From positions 75,910 to 139,909 of the forward strand of contig JBMNMN010000004.1 of assembly GCA_050953365.1 (NCBI GenBank): 64,000 bases of DNA, given 5' to 3'. Under the pieces are notes generated by a model. The model saw only the letters and a list, made by a program, of their open reading frames with translations, had not been told where the DNA came from and searched no databases. A program made the translations under genes and the position numbers. The DNA is from UBA1426 sp050953365 (GTDB taxonomy: Bacteria; Bacillota; Clostridia; Peptostreptococcales; Anaerovoracaceae). Positions 29,326 to 38,338 of this stretch are shown one piece after another; within the stretch, counting starts at the first letter, position 1; each line of letters opens with the position of its first letter.

Positions 29326-31197
29326 ATGTTTAGCCTATTTAGCCTATACAAGAATAGTTTGTATATGCGAGCGATTGCTATTCTCCTGATTTTGCTCGTC
29401 TTTGTCGGGGGGCAGACATCCTTTGTTTGCGCTGAAAACTTTTTTTTTGACGATGACGAGGACAAGATCTCCTATGATGAGTTGAAACTCAATAAAATTG
29501 CTATTTCAGATTTAGAGGAATATATAAAAATAGAAGAAATCTCTAAAGAGGAATTTTATAAACTGAACTTTGGCATGAAAATAGCTGCCATTGCGTTGAC
29601 GGAAAACGACTATATTCTTATCAGAACGGAAGAGAACACCTATCATATGCTTCCTTTCGCGCCGGATCTGATTGGCGCATTGGAACTGACGGGGCTCTTG
29701 GAAGAGGGAAGCAATCTGAAAGCTGCGGAAGATCCGCCAGGCCAACCTATTACTACTTCACATCTTTTTACTATTTATTTTATGTTAGTTGTAATTACCG
29801 TTTTTACTTTTAGTATTCTGGCGATAAAGAGAAGGTATAAGGCCATGGAAAAGGGCCTGATTCCCGGCGGTCGCCAAAAGGAAAAAGAAAAAGAAGATCC
29901 CTCAGAAAATACGCAAAAGATTACTTTTGATCATGTGCAGGGGATTGATGAGCTAAAACCGGACCTGATGCGATTGGTGGATGCATTGAAAAATCCTGAA
30001 AAGTACAAAAGGCTGGGCGCAAGACCGACCAAAGGGCTGATCCTTTACGGGCCACCTGGTACAGGAAAGACACTGATCGCTAAGGCCATCTCCGGGGAAG
30101 CAGGCGTTCCGTTTTTCGCTGCTTCCGGCAGCGATTTTATGGAAAAATATGTGGGCGTCGGAGCCTCGCGAATCCGGGAACTTTTCAATAAAGCAAGAAA
30201 AGAAGCCCCGTCCATCGTGTTTATCGATGAAATTGATGCCATAGGCGGGGGTAGAGGGGACAGCAACAACAGCGAAAAGGATCAAACCATTAACGCATTG
30301 CTGACGGAACTGGATGGGTTTTTGCCTTCCGAGGGGGTGCTGACGATCTGCGCTACCAACAGGCTGGACATGTTGGATCCCGCTTTAACGAGGCCGGGAA
30401 GGTTCGACCTGAAGGTGGCAGTGAATTTACCGGACAAAAAAGCCAGGTACCAAATTTTGCGATTGCATAGCGCAAATAAAGTGCTGTCGAAAGAGGTTGA
30501 TATACACGAATTGGTGAAGAAAACAAACGGCTTTTCCGGCGCGGAACTGGAAAATCTGTTAAACGAGGCGGCTTTAATTGCGGCGGGCAAGGACCGGGAA
30601 TGCATTACAAATGAGGATGTTGAGGATGCGTTTTATAAGATTTTAATGAACGGCTATAAAAAAGAGCGAGTGGAAGGGGATAAGCATGTAAGGCTCATCG
30701 CTTACCATGAGGCAGGACATACCTTGGCGGCGAAGCTGATAAGCAACGACAGCGTATCTGCGGTTACGATTATGCAGAGTACCTCCGGCGCAGGAGGTGT
30801 CACCTTTCGTTCTCAGGAGGATACCTCCCTAAGAAGCAAAAAGGAATTGCGAGATTTAATCAAGGTGATGTATGCGGGGCGGGCTGCGGAGGAATTGTAT
30901 TTGGGCGACGCCGACGATATAACTACCGGCGCATCGCAGGATATTAAGCAGGCCACGCAAATCATAAAGGAATACATCGGTATTTACGGTATGGGAAACA
31001 ACGGCATGATTGATTTGACCCAGCTTACAAACCAGTTTAATATCATCGAAGAAGCCTCCGGCCTGGCTATTTCGCTGTATCAGGAGACGAAGGAGTTTCT
31101 TGAAGCGCATAAGGAAAAGCTGGATCGGCTTGCCCAGGCGCTGATGGAAAAAGAAACCCTTAATGAAGCTGAAATTGATGCCATACTTAATTTGTAA
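29326..31197 (+). CDS. ftsH: FtsH-type membrane AAA+ metalloprotease
   Basis: 623 aa. Two membrane segments (about 14-36 and 148-168) flank a short extracytoplasmic domain with an acidic stretch. The AAA module shows Walker A GPPGTGKT (about 240), Walker B IVFIDEID, and the second region of homology 'ATNRLDMLDPALTRPGRFD'. The M41 zinc motif HEAGH is at 461-465 and the third ligand lies in 'DADDITTGASQDI'. Quality control of membrane and regulatory proteins is the known role. The periplasmic part is diverged from the usual FtsH, so this may be a second paralogue. Confidence 0.92.
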   Translation: MFSLFSLYKNSLYMRAIAILLILLVFVGGQTSFVCAENFFFDDDEDKISYDELKLNKIAISDLEEYIKIEEISKEEFYKLNFGMKIAAIALTENDYILIRTEENTYHMLPFAPDLIGALELTGLLEEGSNLKAAEDPPGQPITTSHLFTIYFMLVVITVFTFSILAIKRRYKAMEKGLIPGGRQKEKEKEDPSENTQKITFDHVQGIDELKPDLMRLVDALKNPEKYKRLGARPTKGLILYGPPGTGKTLIAKAISGEAGVPFFAASGSDFMEKYVGVGASRIRELFNKARKEAPSIVFIDEIDAIGGGRGDSNNSEKDQTINALLTELDGFLPSEGVLTICATNRLDMLDPALTRPGRFDLKVAVNLPDKKARYQILRLHSANKVLSKEVDIHELVKKTNGFSGAELENLLNEAALIAAGKDRECITNEDVEDAFYKILMNGYKKERVEGDKHVRLIAYHEAGHTLAAKLISNDSVSAVTIMQSTSGAGGVTFRSQEDTSLRSKKELRDLIKVMYAGRAAEELYLGDADDITTGASQDIKQATQIIKEYIGIYGMGNNGMIDLTQLTNQFNIIEEASGLAISLYQETKEFLEAHKEKLDRLAQALMEKETLNEAEIDAILNL

Positions 31198-31224
31198 CAA
31201 GATGAGCAAAAAACGAAGTTATGT

Positions 31225-31340
31225 GTGGATTATTGTGACAATAACCTTGAAATTCCACACATAACTCAAATTTTTTCACAGAAAAGACCGTTTTACAGCT
31301 TTTGATCCACACATAAGTCCATTTTTTGCACAAAATTTTG
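31225..31340. repeat. Direct repeat with palindromic parts
   Basis: CCACACATAA followed by an AAATTTTTTCAC-type run occurs twice (near 31254 and 31310), with an inverted partial copy at about 31221. It resembles the GTGCAAAATTTCAA element elsewhere in the window. Confidence 0.55.
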
Positions 31341-31486
31341 ATTCTTTCGCATTCCCCAAGATCCCTTAAAGCAAATAGTCCCCTTTGTGATAATCATCGA
31401 TTCAAACTGGCTTGAGGCATGAGGCAGCCACAAACATATGAGCCGAGTGACAGTCAAAGTGTCAAACCGTTAAAAATTCACTGCTC

Positions 31487-31515
31487 TTGCGATTTCGACC
31501 CCGGTTGGGTATAAT
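31487..31515 (+). promoter_or_regulatory. Promoter for the MBOAT gene
   Basis: TTGCGA (31487-31492), 17-base spacer, TATAAT (31510-31515). A pair of GGTGTC...GACACC-like palindromes (31550-31602) follows before the gene. Confidence 0.6.
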
Positions 31516-31663
31516 ATATCCAGCTATAAACAGGCATAATAATAAAGTATGTAAAAGGTGTCAGACACTTTTTACAAGTAGTTGTACTTGGTGTCTGACA
31601 TCTTTTCGGTGACGGCGTCTATTACAAAACAACAAATAAACAGCAAAGGTTATAGGAAAATCT

Positions 31664-33181
31664 ATGCTATTTAATTCGTTCAGTTATTTAATTTTTTTCC
31701 CAATTGTTGTCTTGATGTATTTTGCTATCCCCTATAAGGCCAGATACCTGTGGCTTTTGGCGGCTAGCTACTATTTTTATATGGCCTGGAACCCTAAATA
31801 CGCTCTGCTCATGGCGCTATCCACGGTTATCACTTATATGAGCGGCCTTTTAATCGGAAGGGAAACCCGGCTGACTTCAACCATTGAAGCCGACAGCCGC
31901 ACTTATAGATATGCGGTTTTTCGCAAGAAACTGTGGGTGTTTTTGTCCATGGTTTCCAACCTGTCCATCCTTTTCCTGTTCAAGTATTTCGATTTCTTCA
32001 TCGACAACGTGAACAGGGTACTCGGCCATCTGGGGATGGAATTGCTGAACCCTACTTTTGATGTGATCCTTCCTGTGGGAATTTCCTTCTACACTTTCCA
32101 GGCCCTTTCTTATACCATGGACGTATATCGGGGCGAGATTTATGTGGAGAAAAACCTGTTTAAATATGCGTTGTTCGTATCGCTGTTTCCCCAGCTGGTG
32201 GCAGGACCCATCGAGCGGTCTAAAAACCTGCTGGTTCAAATCAACCGCCGCCATACCTTTGATTATGAACGGGTGAAGAACGGGTTGCTGCTCATGCTTT
32301 GGGGGTTTTTCCTGAAACTGGTCATTGCGGATCGCGTGGCTGTAATCGTAAACACTGTTTATAACGGTTACACCAATTACCATGGCCTTATTCTGGCTGT
32401 GGCAACTCTCTTTTTCGGCATACAGATTTACTGTGATTTTTACGCCTATTCGCTGATTGCCAAAGGAAGCGCTCAAGTGATGGGCTTCAGGCTCATGGAT
32501 AATTTCAAGCAACCCTATTTCTCAAGGAGCATCGGCGAATTCTGGCACCGCTGGCACATTTCGCTCTCAACCTGGTTCCGCGATTATTTATACATCCCCT
32601 TGGGAGGCAATCGCAAAGGCACTCTCCGGAAATACCTCAACATCATGATCGTGTTTCTCGTCAGCGGGCTTTGGCACGGCGCAAATTGGACTTTTATCAT
32701 CTGGGGTTTTCTCCACGGTTCATTCCAGGTCATCGGGCAGATTACCAGGCCGTTGAAGGTACGCATTACCGATCTTCTCGGGATCGATCGGGAGAAGACC
32801 AGCTACAAGCTCGGCCAAATGATTATAACTTATTTGTTGGCCAATTTTGCGTGGATATTTTTCCGTGCCCCCGACTTCACGGCCGCAAAGGGCATTATTA
32901 AAAATATGTTTTCCGTTTGGAATCCCTGGGTTTTCACCGACGGCAGCTTTTACAATCTGGGACTTTCCGTGGGCAGCTTTTGGGTCGGAATCATCTCCAT
33001 CCTTATACTGATGGGCGTGAGCGTGGCCCAGTACCGGGGGATTCGCATACGGGAGAGGTTTGCGAAACAGGGTTTGATTTTCCGCTGGACCGTGACTTTA
33101 GGCCTGATTTTTTCCATCATCCTTTTCGGTATTTACGGTCCGGGCTATAACGCGAATGAATTCATCTATTTCCAATTCTGA
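31664..33181 (+). CDS. MBOAT O-acyltransferase (AlgI/DltB-like)
   Basis: 505 aa, polytopic. N-terminal 'LFNSFSYLIFFPIVVLMYF' and 'YYFYMAWNPKY' are typical of AlgI-type proteins. Conserved catalytic-region motifs: 'FWHRWHISLSTWFRDYLYIPLGG' (first His) and 'LVSGLWHGANWTF' (second His). The enzyme transfers acetyl or acyl groups across the membrane to a surface polysaccharide. The SGNH protein follows within 6 bases and probably completes the reaction outside. The substrate polymer is unknown. Confidence 0.92.
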   Translation: MLFNSFSYLIFFPIVVLMYFAIPYKARYLWLLAASYYFYMAWNPKYALLMALSTVITYMSGLLIGRETRLTSTIEADSRTYRYAVFRKKLWVFLSMVSNLSILFLFKYFDFFIDNVNRVLGHLGMELLNPTFDVILPVGISFYTFQALSYTMDVYRGEIYVEKNLFKYALFVSLFPQLVAGPIERSKNLLVQINRRHTFDYERVKNGLLLMLWGFFLKLVIADRVAVIVNTVYNGYTNYHGLILAVATLFFGIQIYCDFYAYSLIAKGSAQVMGFRLMDNFKQPYFSRSIGEFWHRWHISLSTWFRDYLYIPLGGNRKGTLRKYLNIMIVFLVSGLWHGANWTFIIWGFLHGSFQVIGQITRPLKVRITDLLGIDREKTSYKLGQMIITYLLANFAWIFFRAPDFTAAKGIIKNMFSVWNPWVFTDGSFYNLGLSVGSFWVGIISILILMGVSVAQYRGIRIRERFAKQGLIFRWTVTLGLIFSIILFGIYGPGYNANEFIYFQF

Positions 33182-33186
33182 GGTGG

Positions 33187-34128
33187 ATGATGCAGACTAT
33201 AAAACGCATTGCAGGATCCATAGGATTTGTATTGATCTTTCTTCTGATTCTGTCGGAAGTAAGCGATCTTGTAATGCACAAACAGATTGAGGGAAGATGG
33301 AACATGACGGCGAAGGTTGTCGGCTTCTACAACGAGGAGCCGGACAGCTTTGACGTGCTGTTTTTCGGGTCAAGCCACATGTATTGTTCTGTGGATCCGG
33401 CGGTGTTTTACGAGGAAACCGGCCTAAATTCTTATGTGTTTGCCACACAGCAGCAGCCGCTTTGGATTACGTATCATTATATGGTGGAAGCGCTGAAGAC
33501 CCAGAGACCGGAGCTTTTAGTGGTGGAAACGCATATGGCCATCCAGGAGGAAGACTATCTTGACGAAGGCACCAACCACACGGCTATCGATCCTATTCCG
33601 ATGTCGAAAAACAAGTTGGAAATGATTTATGCTTCTGTTCCCGAGGGAGAGCGCCGCTTCTATATCTTCAATATTATGAAATATCATAACAGGTGGGAGC
33701 TGCTGGAGAAGGAGGATTTCGTTCGTACCTTTGAAAGGACTAGGGATCCGGATAAAGGTTATGTTCGATTGGTGGATGTTTCTAAAGATGTGGTGTGGGA
33801 GGATGTTTCCGGGGTTACCGAGAGCAGGGTCGGCACCCAAAAGAACATCGAGTACCTGAACAGGATCATCGACCTTGCGGAACAGGAGAATATCCGGCTG
33901 GTGCTGTTCAAATCTCCGTCCAATGCAACGGTGGAAGAAAAGATGTTCTACAACGGCGTGGCGGAGCTGGCCGCCAAACGGGGTGTTGAGTTTATTGATT
34001 TCAACAGCAGTGAGCACTATGATGCCATAGGTTTGAACATTCGAGAAGATTTTTATGATCAGCGCCACCTGAATGAGGCAGGCATGAGAAAGTTTGTGCC
34101 TTATTTCAGCAGGTTGCTGGTGGAGTAA
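33187..34128 (+). CDS. SGNH-like membrane-anchored partner of the MBOAT
   Basis: 313 aa with an N-terminal anchor (about 9-27). The motif 'LFFGSSHMYCSVDP' carries the nucleophile Ser of SGNH/DltD-AlgX-like folds, and 'YDQRHLNEAGMRKF' near the C-terminus supplies the Asp/His pair. Such proteins accept the acyl group and pass it to the extracellular polymer. GAGGTGGATG serves as ribosome site, and the gene is coupled to the MBOAT. Confidence 0.85.
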   Translation: MMQTIKRIAGSIGFVLIFLLILSEVSDLVMHKQIEGRWNMTAKVVGFYNEEPDSFDVLFFGSSHMYCSVDPAVFYEETGLNSYVFATQQQPLWITYHYMVEALKTQRPELLVVETHMAIQEEDYLDEGTNHTAIDPIPMSKNKLEMIYASVPEGERRFYIFNIMKYHNRWELLEKEDFVRTFERTRDPDKGYVRLVDVSKDVVWEDVSGVTESRVGTQKNIEYLNRIIDLAEQENIRLVLFKSPSNATVEEKMFYNGVAELAAKRGVEFIDFNSSEHYDAIGLNIREDFYDQRHLNEAGMRKFVPYFSRLLVE

Positions 34129-34228
34129 AGAATTCGAATATTTCTGATTATTTGTTCCGTCTTCGGGTATATACTGAGCAAACACACCGGAAATAATACT
34201 TTTGCATATAAAAAAGGAGGGGAAGAGA

Positions 34229-34681
34229 ATGAAAACGATACTTGTACCCGTAGACGGCTCTGAGTTTTCACAGAGGGCCTTGTTGCAGGCGAAAGAGCTG
34301 GCCAATTGCCTAGGCAGCAAAATCATTTTACTTAACGTTTTAAGCGTATTATCGACGTTTAATTATTATCCAAATCGGTTTGCCCATGCGCAGGCCTCCA
34401 TCGATTGGGAGGGACTTCTGGAAAAAGCAAGGAAAAATTCCGAAGAGCTGATGGAGGAATCGAAAAAGTTATTGGGCGATTTGGAAGTGGAAACCATCAT
34501 GATAGATGAGCCCACGGGCAGAATTGCCGACGCTATCGTTGAGGTGGCCGACGAGAAGGACGTTGATCTAATCGTCATGGGATCCAATGGAATAGGTTCG
34601 TTGAGCCGAAGACTGTATATCGGAAGCGTTACGAATAAAGTGTTACATATGACGAAAAAAGCCGTAATGGTTATTCAATAG
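34229..34681 (+). CDS. Universal stress protein UspA family (1)
   Basis: 150 aa from the ATG at 34229 after AAAGGAGGGGAAG. The N-terminus is MKTILVPVDGSE; the ATP-binding loop 'GSNGIGSLSRRLYIGSVTNKVL' near the C-terminus has the GxxGx9GS pattern of ATP-binding Usp proteins. The protein below (34882) is a close paralogue. Cytosolic dimer expected. A terminator follows. Confidence 0.92.
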   Translation: MKTILVPVDGSEFSQRALLQAKELANCLGSKIILLNVLSVLSTFNYYPNRFAHAQASIDWEGLLEKARKNSEELMEESKKLLGDLEVETIMIDEPTGRIADAIVEVADEKDVDLIVMGSNGIGSLSRRLYIGSVTNKVLHMTKKAVMVIQ

Positions 34682-34689
34682 GCTTTGGG

Positions 34690-34762
34690 ATGCAGAGGTT
34701 TTTAACGGAAACGGTTTTCGAGTTTCGCTTGACGAAAGGAGAAAACCGTCTCTGCATTTTTG
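34690..34762 (+). terminator. Bipartite stem terminator
   Basis: ATGCAGAG / CTCTGCAT (34690-34697, 34750-34757) enclose ACGGTTTTC / GAAAACCGT (34711-34719, 34741-34749), followed by TTTTTG. Confidence 0.75.
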
Positions 34763-34810
34763 TATGAGCAAGGCTGAAAAGGTGTCAGACCCAAAGGCAA
34801 TACTTATGAA

Positions 34811-34866
34811 GATAGTGTCTACTAAGCTATGAAAAAACAAAGAAAGCACCTTGAGAGCTGAATAAC
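34811..34866. repeat. Solo 56-bp IS end
   Basis: Identical over 56 bases to the left end of the IS inside capD (26446-26501). No transposase or second end is nearby. It lies 15 bases before the second usp gene. Confidence 0.9.
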
Positions 34867-34881
34867 TAGGGGGAAGAGAAA

Positions 34882-35334
34882 ATGAAAACCATACTTGTAC
34901 CTATCGACGGCTCTGAATATTCGGAGAGAGCTTTATTACAGGCAAAAGCGTTGGCCGATTGTTTAGGCAGCAAAATTATTTTACTTAACGTTTTAAGCTT
35001 GGTGTCCGTAATTAATTACTATCCCAACGGAGCCGGCCATATTCAGGCAAAATTTGATTGGACCGGTCTTTTAGCGAAAGCTAAGAAAAAATCCCGGGAT
35101 CTATTGGAAAAATCGAAAAAGGAATTAGGCAATTTAGAAGTGGAGACGATGCTGATTGAAGAGCCGTCGGGTAGAATTGCCGATGTTATAGTTGATGTTG
35201 CCGATGAGAAAGGTGCGGATCTTATCGTCATGGGATCCAATGGTATGGGGTCTTTGCGTCGCAGGTTGTATCTCGGAAGTGTGACCACGAAAGTATTGTA
35301 TACTACAGAAAGGCCAGTAATGGTTGTTCAATAA
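34882..35334 (+). CDS. Universal stress protein UspA family (2)
   Basis: 150 aa, colinear with the upstream paralogue (MKTILVPIDGSEYSERALLQAKALADCLGSK...; GSNGMGSLRRRLYLGSVTTK). The tandem arrangement implies duplication. Ribosome site GGGGGAAGAG. The solo IS end just upstream may supply or remove regulatory sequence. Confidence 0.92.
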   Translation: MKTILVPIDGSEYSERALLQAKALADCLGSKIILLNVLSLVSVINYYPNGAGHIQAKFDWTGLLAKAKKKSRDLLEKSKKELGNLEVETMLIEEPSGRIADVIVDVADEKGADLIVMGSNGMGSLRRRLYLGSVTTKVLYTTERPVMVVQ

Positions 35335-35488
35335 TTCGCATCTTTTTTGACTTTTTTCTGCTCTTTTGTTCAAAATTCGAAAATTAAAAATATTTTAGTT
35401 TCAAAATTCTTGGCGGAGTGTTAAAATGAATCTAACATATAAGGGATAAATTGCCTTTGAATCCCGAGTTATGCTGGAGGTGCGGTTT

Positions 35489-36130
35489 GTGTTGCAGCCA
35501 GAAACTAAGTCTTCCGTTTCATCCTGGCAGGATTTGATCTGCCGGTTAGATGGTGTTTGTGCGGCAAAAGTTGTTCTTTCTGATGAGAACGTGCCCGAAG
35601 AGATCCACATACTTGCCAGCACAACCAAATCGCCTAAAGCCATAACCCGCGACGTGCAGTCTGCCTTGATGGCTGTTTTTGGAGTGGAGGTAGACTATCG
35701 TATTATCAGTATTGCTCAAATCGACTCCAATCTGCAGGAAAAGGACGGCAGGCTGTGTTATTCGGGTATTGATTCGAAATTCATCGACGGCGAAGGCGAA
35801 GTGACCGTCTTTCTGTCTCATGGAAGCAATCGTGTAGAAGGTAAGGCTTTCTATACCACTCGAAATATGATTTCTCATTTGCGCGGAGTGGCCTATGCCA
35901 CTCTTGATGCGATCTCAAAGAGTATGTCTATAAATGGCGGCGGCCATTACGATTTGGTAACAACGGAATTAATGGAAGTCGGAGGAAATCCGGTCGTGCT
36001 TGCAGTCCTGTGTGATGAGGACGGACGCCAATTTGTGGGGAGCGCATTTGTTCGGGAAAACCATGACGATGCAATGGTCTGCGCGGTTTTGGATGCGTTG
36101 AATCGCCGGATATCAAGATACATCACATGA
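35489..36130 (+). CDS. Conserved hypothetical protein, unknown function
   Basis: 213 aa from the GTG at 35489, which has GGAGGTG 7 bases upstream; an ATG at 35471 is in frame but the ribosome site would then lie inside the gene. Two similar-sized halves are visible: an ACT-like N-terminal part ('EIHILASTTKSPKAITRDVQSAL') and a C-terminal part with 'YATLDAISKSMSINGGGHYDLV' and 'FVGSAFVRENHDDAMVCAVLDAL'. I believe this family sits near HD-GYP genes in other Clostridia, but I cannot verify it. No catalytic motif. Confidence 0.65.
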   Translation: MLQPETKSSVSSWQDLICRLDGVCAAKVVLSDENVPEEIHILASTTKSPKAITRDVQSALMAVFGVEVDYRIISIAQIDSNLQEKDGRLCYSGIDSKFIDGEGEVTVFLSHGSNRVEGKAFYTTRNMISHLRGVAYATLDAISKSMSINGGGHYDLVTTELMEVGGNPVVLAVLCDEDGRQFVGSAFVRENHDDAMVCAVLDALNRRISRYIT

Positions 36131-36150
36131 TCGCAGCACACAAAAAAGGT

Positions 36151-36376
36151 AAAAGCAGATTCGGAACCGAGAACTGAATAAAGTACATTTTAGCGGAGCG
36201 GATATAGCCTGCCTATTTTAGCGGTATGGCAGAGTACCAAAGAAGGAGGGCTATATCGTGAGTAGAGTTATCCTGGCATTATCGAGCCTTTGCGCTCTGC
36301 TGCTGTCCAGCGGCGCATTTTTCTGCGTAAAATAAGCTAGTGGATACGTGATTATAACGTTCCGAATCTGTTTTTT
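36151..36376 (+). ncRNA. Candidate structured RNA / leader upstream of the HD-GYP gene
   Basis: AAAAGCAGATTCGGAAC (36151-36167) pairs with GTTCCGAATCTGTTTTT (36359-36375), 17 bp with one G-U, ending in a T-run. Inside it, GATATAGCC (36201-36209) pairs with GGCTATATC (36249-36257), which abuts the GTG of a small ORF. CTGCC / GGCAG nests inside that stem, and two further hairpins lie within the ORF. The direct repeat ATTTTAGCGG occurs at 36187 and 36216. Confidence 0.5.
36258..36335 (+). CDS. 25-codon hydrophobic small ORF
   Basis: GTG start, ribosome site AGAAGGAGGG at 8 bases. The peptide is mostly Leu, Ala, Ser and Phe with two Cys and ends in Val-Lys, so it could be a single membrane helix or a leader peptide. 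It lies inside the structured region 36151-36376, and the stem strand GGCTATATC directly precedes its start codon. It may be regulated by that structure or be only a leader read by ribosomes. Confidence 0.45.
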   Translation: MSRVILALSSLCALLLSSGAFFCVK

Positions 36377-36441
36377 ATAAGCAAAGGATAAACCTTAAAG
36401 GTGCTGAAAAGAAACACATCCCCGACAAGGAGCAGCACAAT

Positions 36442-37755
36442 ATGGCAAAACAAAAAACGTATATCTCACTTGTAGTTTTAGCCGGCATTGCAGCCCTGAT
36501 CTATAGCCTGGTAGAAGTATGGCAGCAAATTTCAGCATCAGCGCAACCGATATCCGCCATGCGCATCATCGATTGGATCATCATGCTGATTCTGTTAGTG
36601 CTCTGCCGGGCACTTCCTGTTTACATCGCCAGGGACAAATCCATTGAAATATCATTTGTGCCCGTTGTTGCAAGCGCCATGGTTTACGGTCTTTACCAAA
36701 CCGTTGTGCTGTTCTTCCTGTCTACTTTTTTCTTGTTTGCTTTTGATAAATCTTCGGGGAAAGTTTATTATCAGCTTTCCCGGCAACCCAAAAAGGAACT
36801 TTTTAATAGCGCGAATATAACCGTATCGATTTTTCTCGGGGGGCAGACTTTGCTGTGGCTGGGAGGCTACGGCGAACATTTCTCTTTCCCTTATTCCATT
36901 TTGCCGGCGACTCTCTTCGCAGTGACAACCATTGCGGTAAATCTGGTACTGTTTATCATATATTTCGTTTCAAGCGGTCAAGAAAAGTTTTTCCATATGC
37001 TTTCCAATACCATAATCGGTATCATGCCCAATGTAATGTCGACAATTCCCTTTGGGATCTTTATAGCCGTACTTCTCAACTTGGACAACGGAAGCTTTTT
37101 CGTTCTTCTATTTATATTGCCTTTGCTCCTGGCCCGGTATTCGTTTAAACTCTATTGGGACAGCCATTCCATGCATATGCGCACCATCGCCGCGTTGACC
37201 CGGGCAATCGATGCAAAAGATCCTTACACGAGAGGTCATTCCGAACGAGTTGCTCACTTTGCAAAGCAGATCGCCCTCCAACTGAGGCTGCCCAAAAAGA
37301 TGGTGGCGGATATTCAAATAGCCGCGCTGATTCACGATATCGGAAAAATCGGGATTGAAGACTACATTCTGAATAAGCCCGGTGCGCTTACCGGTGAAGA
37401 ATTCGAACAGATTAAAAAGCATCCCGCCATCGGTAGGGAGATTATCGATGAAATTCAATTCTCAAAGACGATTACGGATGCGGTGCTCTATCATCATTGC
37501 CATTATGATGGTTCCGGCTACCCCTGCGTAGAGGACGCGCCTGTGATGCAGCCTTTGCCGGCAGCAATTCTTGCAATTGCGGATGCCTATGACGCCATGA
37601 CCTCCGACCGGCCATATCGCCAAAAACTCACTCATGAGAAAGCCATCCGTGAGTTGAAGGAAAAGTCCGGCACCCAATTCGACCCGTATGTTGTAGATGC
37701 TTTTTGCAAAGTGGTTGATAACATAAAAGCCACAAGCGACCCGGTAACGCCATGA
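36442..37755 (+). CDS. Membrane HD-GYP domain protein, putative c-di-GMP phosphodiesterase
   Basis: 437 aa. The N-terminal 235 residues form about six to eight membrane helices. The HD-GYP domain follows: 'DAKDPYTRGHSERVAHFA', HDIGKIGI, 'KKHPAIGREII', 'HHCHYDGSGYP' and 'DAYDAMTSDRPYR'. The signature HHExxDGxGYP reads HHCHYDGSGYP, so the usual Glu is Cys. Metal ligands of the HD core look intact. Hydrolysis of c-di-GMP is the family role. It overlaps DUF5317 by 4 bases. Confidence 0.9.
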   Translation: MAKQKTYISLVVLAGIAALIYSLVEVWQQISASAQPISAMRIIDWIIMLILLVLCRALPVYIARDKSIEISFVPVVASAMVYGLYQTVVLFFLSTFFLFAFDKSSGKVYYQLSRQPKKELFNSANITVSIFLGGQTLLWLGGYGEHFSFPYSILPATLFAVTTIAVNLVLFIIYFVSSGQEKFFHMLSNTIIGIMPNVMSTIPFGIFIAVLLNLDNGSFFVLLFILPLLLARYSFKLYWDSHSMHMRTIAALTRAIDAKDPYTRGHSERVAHFAKQIALQLRLPKKMVADIQIAALIHDIGKIGIEDYILNKPGALTGEEFEQIKKHPAIGREIIDEIQFSKTITDAVLYHHCHYDGSGYPCVEDAPVMQPLPAAILAIADAYDAMTSDRPYRQKLTHEKAIRELKEKSGTQFDPYVVDAFCKVVDNIKATSDPVTP

Positions 37756-38273
37756 GATATCTCAGAAAACATGCTCCCGCCAACAATAAAAACATCTTGC
37801 CTGAGAAACTTTATCTCCCCGTGCTGGCATTTGCGGTGGAGATAGTATTTTCGCGGGCATTTTTTCCCGAATGGTTTGTTTTTTCTATTGAATATGGGCT
37901 TTTATTCTGGTTTGTGCTGTCTAATGTTAGAGGGAATGGAACCTGGCCATATTTGATCGGATTAGGAACGCTCTTGAATTTTGCCGTCATTTCGGCCAAT
38001 GGTTTTCGTATGCCCGTCTGGTCCTCCTTCTTTGGTGAATCCGGCAAAGGAGAACTTATAGATGCTTTGCACCGGGGCGAGGTCTTTGGCTATACCCTTG
38101 TAGAGGAAAGCACTCATCTTCCTTTTCTCGCTGATGTAATCGGATTTTCTTTTTATGGAGGTATTGTGGGCTTTGCAAGCTTGGGAGATCTGTTCCTGCT
38201 GGTGGGCGTAGGAATCATATTGTATCGCATTATGAGCGGCCGTGGATCTTACCGCCGTGATAGCTGTGGTTAA
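37752..38273 (+). CDS. DUF5317 membrane protein, C-terminus at IS edge
   Basis: 173 aa with four to five hydrophobic segments. The motif 'NFAVISANGFRMPV' is the DUF5317 signature. ATGA overlap with the HD-GYP gene suggests coupling. The stop TAA is formed by the first bases of the adjacent IS1202-like element (38271), so the last residues may differ from the original protein. Function unknown; members co-occur with HD-GYP proteins. Confidence 0.8.
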   Translation: MRYLRKHAPANNKNILPEKLYLPVLAFAVEIVFSRAFFPEWFVFSIEYGLLFWFVLSNVRGNGTWPYLIGLGTLLNFAVISANGFRMPVWSSFFGESGKGELIDALHRGEVFGYTLVEESTHLPFLADVIGFSFYGGIVGFASLGDLFLLVGVGIILYRIMSGRGSYRRDSCG

Positions 38274-38338
38274 CTTGTGATAATGTCACCATGTAATTCA
38301 CTTGAGATAATGTCCCTTTTTGAAATAGAATATTATGC

